Shown here: positions 4,909 through 5,471 of the stretch, one piece after another
Numbering within the stretch: position 1 is the first letter of the stretch
Layout: each line of letters begins with the position of its first letter
NCBI GenBank assembly: GCA_902773245.1
Contig: CACYDY010000326.1
Location: 1-5,471, forward strand
From: an uncultured Ruminococcus sp.
GTDB taxonomy: Bacteria > Bacillota > Clostridia > Oscillospirales > Acutalibacteraceae
Length of the DNA: 5,471 nucleotides
Direction: 5' to 3'
Translations under genes and position numbers: made by a program
The notes under the pieces: generated by a model
The model's database searches: none
Seen by the model: the letters and a program-made list of their open reading frames with translations, nothing else
What the model was told of the DNA's origin: nothing

Positions 4909-5451
4909 TTATTTACCCTTACCGGCTTTACCCTCTTTACGACGGATAACCTCATCAGCGTACTTGATACCCTTGCCTTTATACGGCTCCGGCGGACGCT
5001 TTTCTCTAACTTCTGCAGCAAACTGACCAACCTTTTGCTTGTCGATACCGGTGATGATGATCTTGTTCGGAGTAGGAACTTCGATCTTGATATCATCTGT
5101 ATCGGATACGATCACCTGATGTGAGTAGCCGAGGTTCATCACGCAGTCTTTTCCCTGCTTCTGAACACGGTAACCAACGCCGTTGACCTCAAGCTCTTTC
5201 TTGTAACCGTTTGTAACGCCCTCAACCATATTTGCGATGAGAGTACGAGTTAAACCGTGAAGGGATCTGTTGAGCTTCTCGTCGTTCGGACGAGTAACCT
5301 TGATCTCGGCGCCCTCAACCTCAACGGAAATGTTCGGATGAACCTTCTGAGTGAGCGTGCCCTTGGGACCCTTAACAGTTACGACACCGTTGTCAACCGA
5401 AACCGTGACGCCGGCGGGAATATTTATGGGTTTTCTTCCAATTCGAGACAT
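4909..5451 (-). CDS. rplF: 50S ribosomal protein L6
   Basis: L6 binds 23S rRNA near the sarcin-ricin region of the large subunit, close to the factor-binding site. The 180-residue product has the family's usual length and its two repeated domains. It begins MSRIGRKPINIPAGV, has the NRSLHGLTRTLIANMVEGV stretch at about residues 61-79, and carries the C-terminal signature PEPYKGKGIKY at 154-164, followed by a lysine-rich tail (RRKEGKAGKGK). The ATG start is supported by a strong AAGGAGG 7 bases upstream. It follows the probable S8 stop and lies 18 bases before rplR, as in the standard spc operon. The motif usually written GYSHPV reads GYSHQV here (108-113), a minor substitution. No sign of damage or transfer. 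Confidence 0.98.
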   Translation of the reverse strand: MSRIGRKPINIPAGVTVSVDNGVVTVKGPKGTLTQKVHPNISVEVEGAEIKVTRPNDEKLNRSLHGLTRTLIANMVEGVTNGYKKELEVNGVGYRVQKQGKDCVMNLGYSHQVIVSDTDDIKIEVPTPNKIIITGIDKQKVGQFAAEVREKRPPEPYKGKGIKYADEVIRRKEGKAGKGK

Positions 5452-5458
5452 CTTCGAA

Positions 5459-5465
5459 CCTCCTT
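5459..5465 (-). promoter_or_regulatory. Ribosome binding site of rplF
   Basis: AAGGAGG lies 7 bases before the ATG of rplF. Together with the preceding T it forms TAAGGAGG, in which TAA is the probable stop codon of the upstream S8 gene. This overlap suggests that ribosomes finishing S8 can restart on L6. Confidence 0.85.
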
Positions 5466-5471
5466 ACCAAA
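5464..5471 (-). CDS. rpsH: 30S ribosomal protein S8, last codons only (partial)
   Basis: Only eight bases are visible. Read on the minus strand they give two bases of a codon (TT), then TGG (Trp) and TAA. S8 proteins commonly end in a hydrophobic residue followed by Trp, and S8 is the expected gene directly before L6 in the spc operon. The TAA overlaps the AAGGAGG ribosome binding site of rplF, and twelve bases separate the stop from the rplF start. The identity rests on gene order and this two-residue match alone, so it is an inference that the flanking sequence would settle at once. Confidence 0.6.

Noticed and set aside
4471..5124. A 217-codon open frame on the plus strand across rpsE, rplR and rplF.
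   Set aside because: It is antisense to three intact ribosomal protein genes. Its Cys/Leu/Ser-rich product is typical of reverse-strand shadows.

Overview
The window is the distal part of a bacterial spc-type ribosomal protein operon, read entirely on the minus strand (transcription runs from high to low coordinates). In transcript order it holds the last codons of rpsH (S8), then rplF (L6), rplR (L18), rpsE (S5), rpmD (L30), rplO (L15), secY, adk, map, a small KOW-domain RNA-binding protein, infA (IF1), and the first 15 codons plus two bases of rpmJ (L36), which runs off the low-coordinate edge. The order secY-adk-map-KOW-infA-rpmJ is the Firmicutes arrangement; Bacillus subtilis has the KOW gene (ybzG) in the same place. 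Strong AAGGAGG-type ribosome binding sites, moderate GC, the zinc-binding LID of Adk and the C-x2-C form of L36 also fit a Gram-positive Clostridia-like bacterium. A closer placement, for example among ruminococcus-like Oscillospiraceae, is only an impression.

Region by region (transcript order): 5471-3802 is the ribosomal block, with gaps of 12 to 18 bases, each holding a Shine-Dalgarno sequence. At 3361-3356 the rplO stop codon is followed directly, in the same frame, by the TTG start of secY. From 3358 to 640 lie three housekeeping genes for protein export, nucleotide balance and N-terminal methionine removal. From 627 to 157 are two small RNA-binding or translation proteins. A 109-base AT-rich spacer (156-48), the only sizeable gap, separates infA from rpmJ and presumably the alpha-operon genes beyond.

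The genes work together in making and processing proteins: ribosome subunit parts, initiation factor IF1, the SecY export channel, methionine aminopeptidase acting on nascent chains, and adenylate kinase supplying ADP. Tight spacing and Shine-Dalgarno sequences that overlap upstream stop codons suggest strong translational coupling.

I see no mobile element, CRISPR array, tRNA, rRNA or convincing terminator. The content is ordinary and highly conserved; I did not find a new biological system. The points worth a second look are small: four of eleven visible start codons are not ATG, rplO and secY abut in frame, a short hairpin may cover the infA Shine-Dalgarno sequence and start, and the infA-rpmJ spacer may carry regulation.
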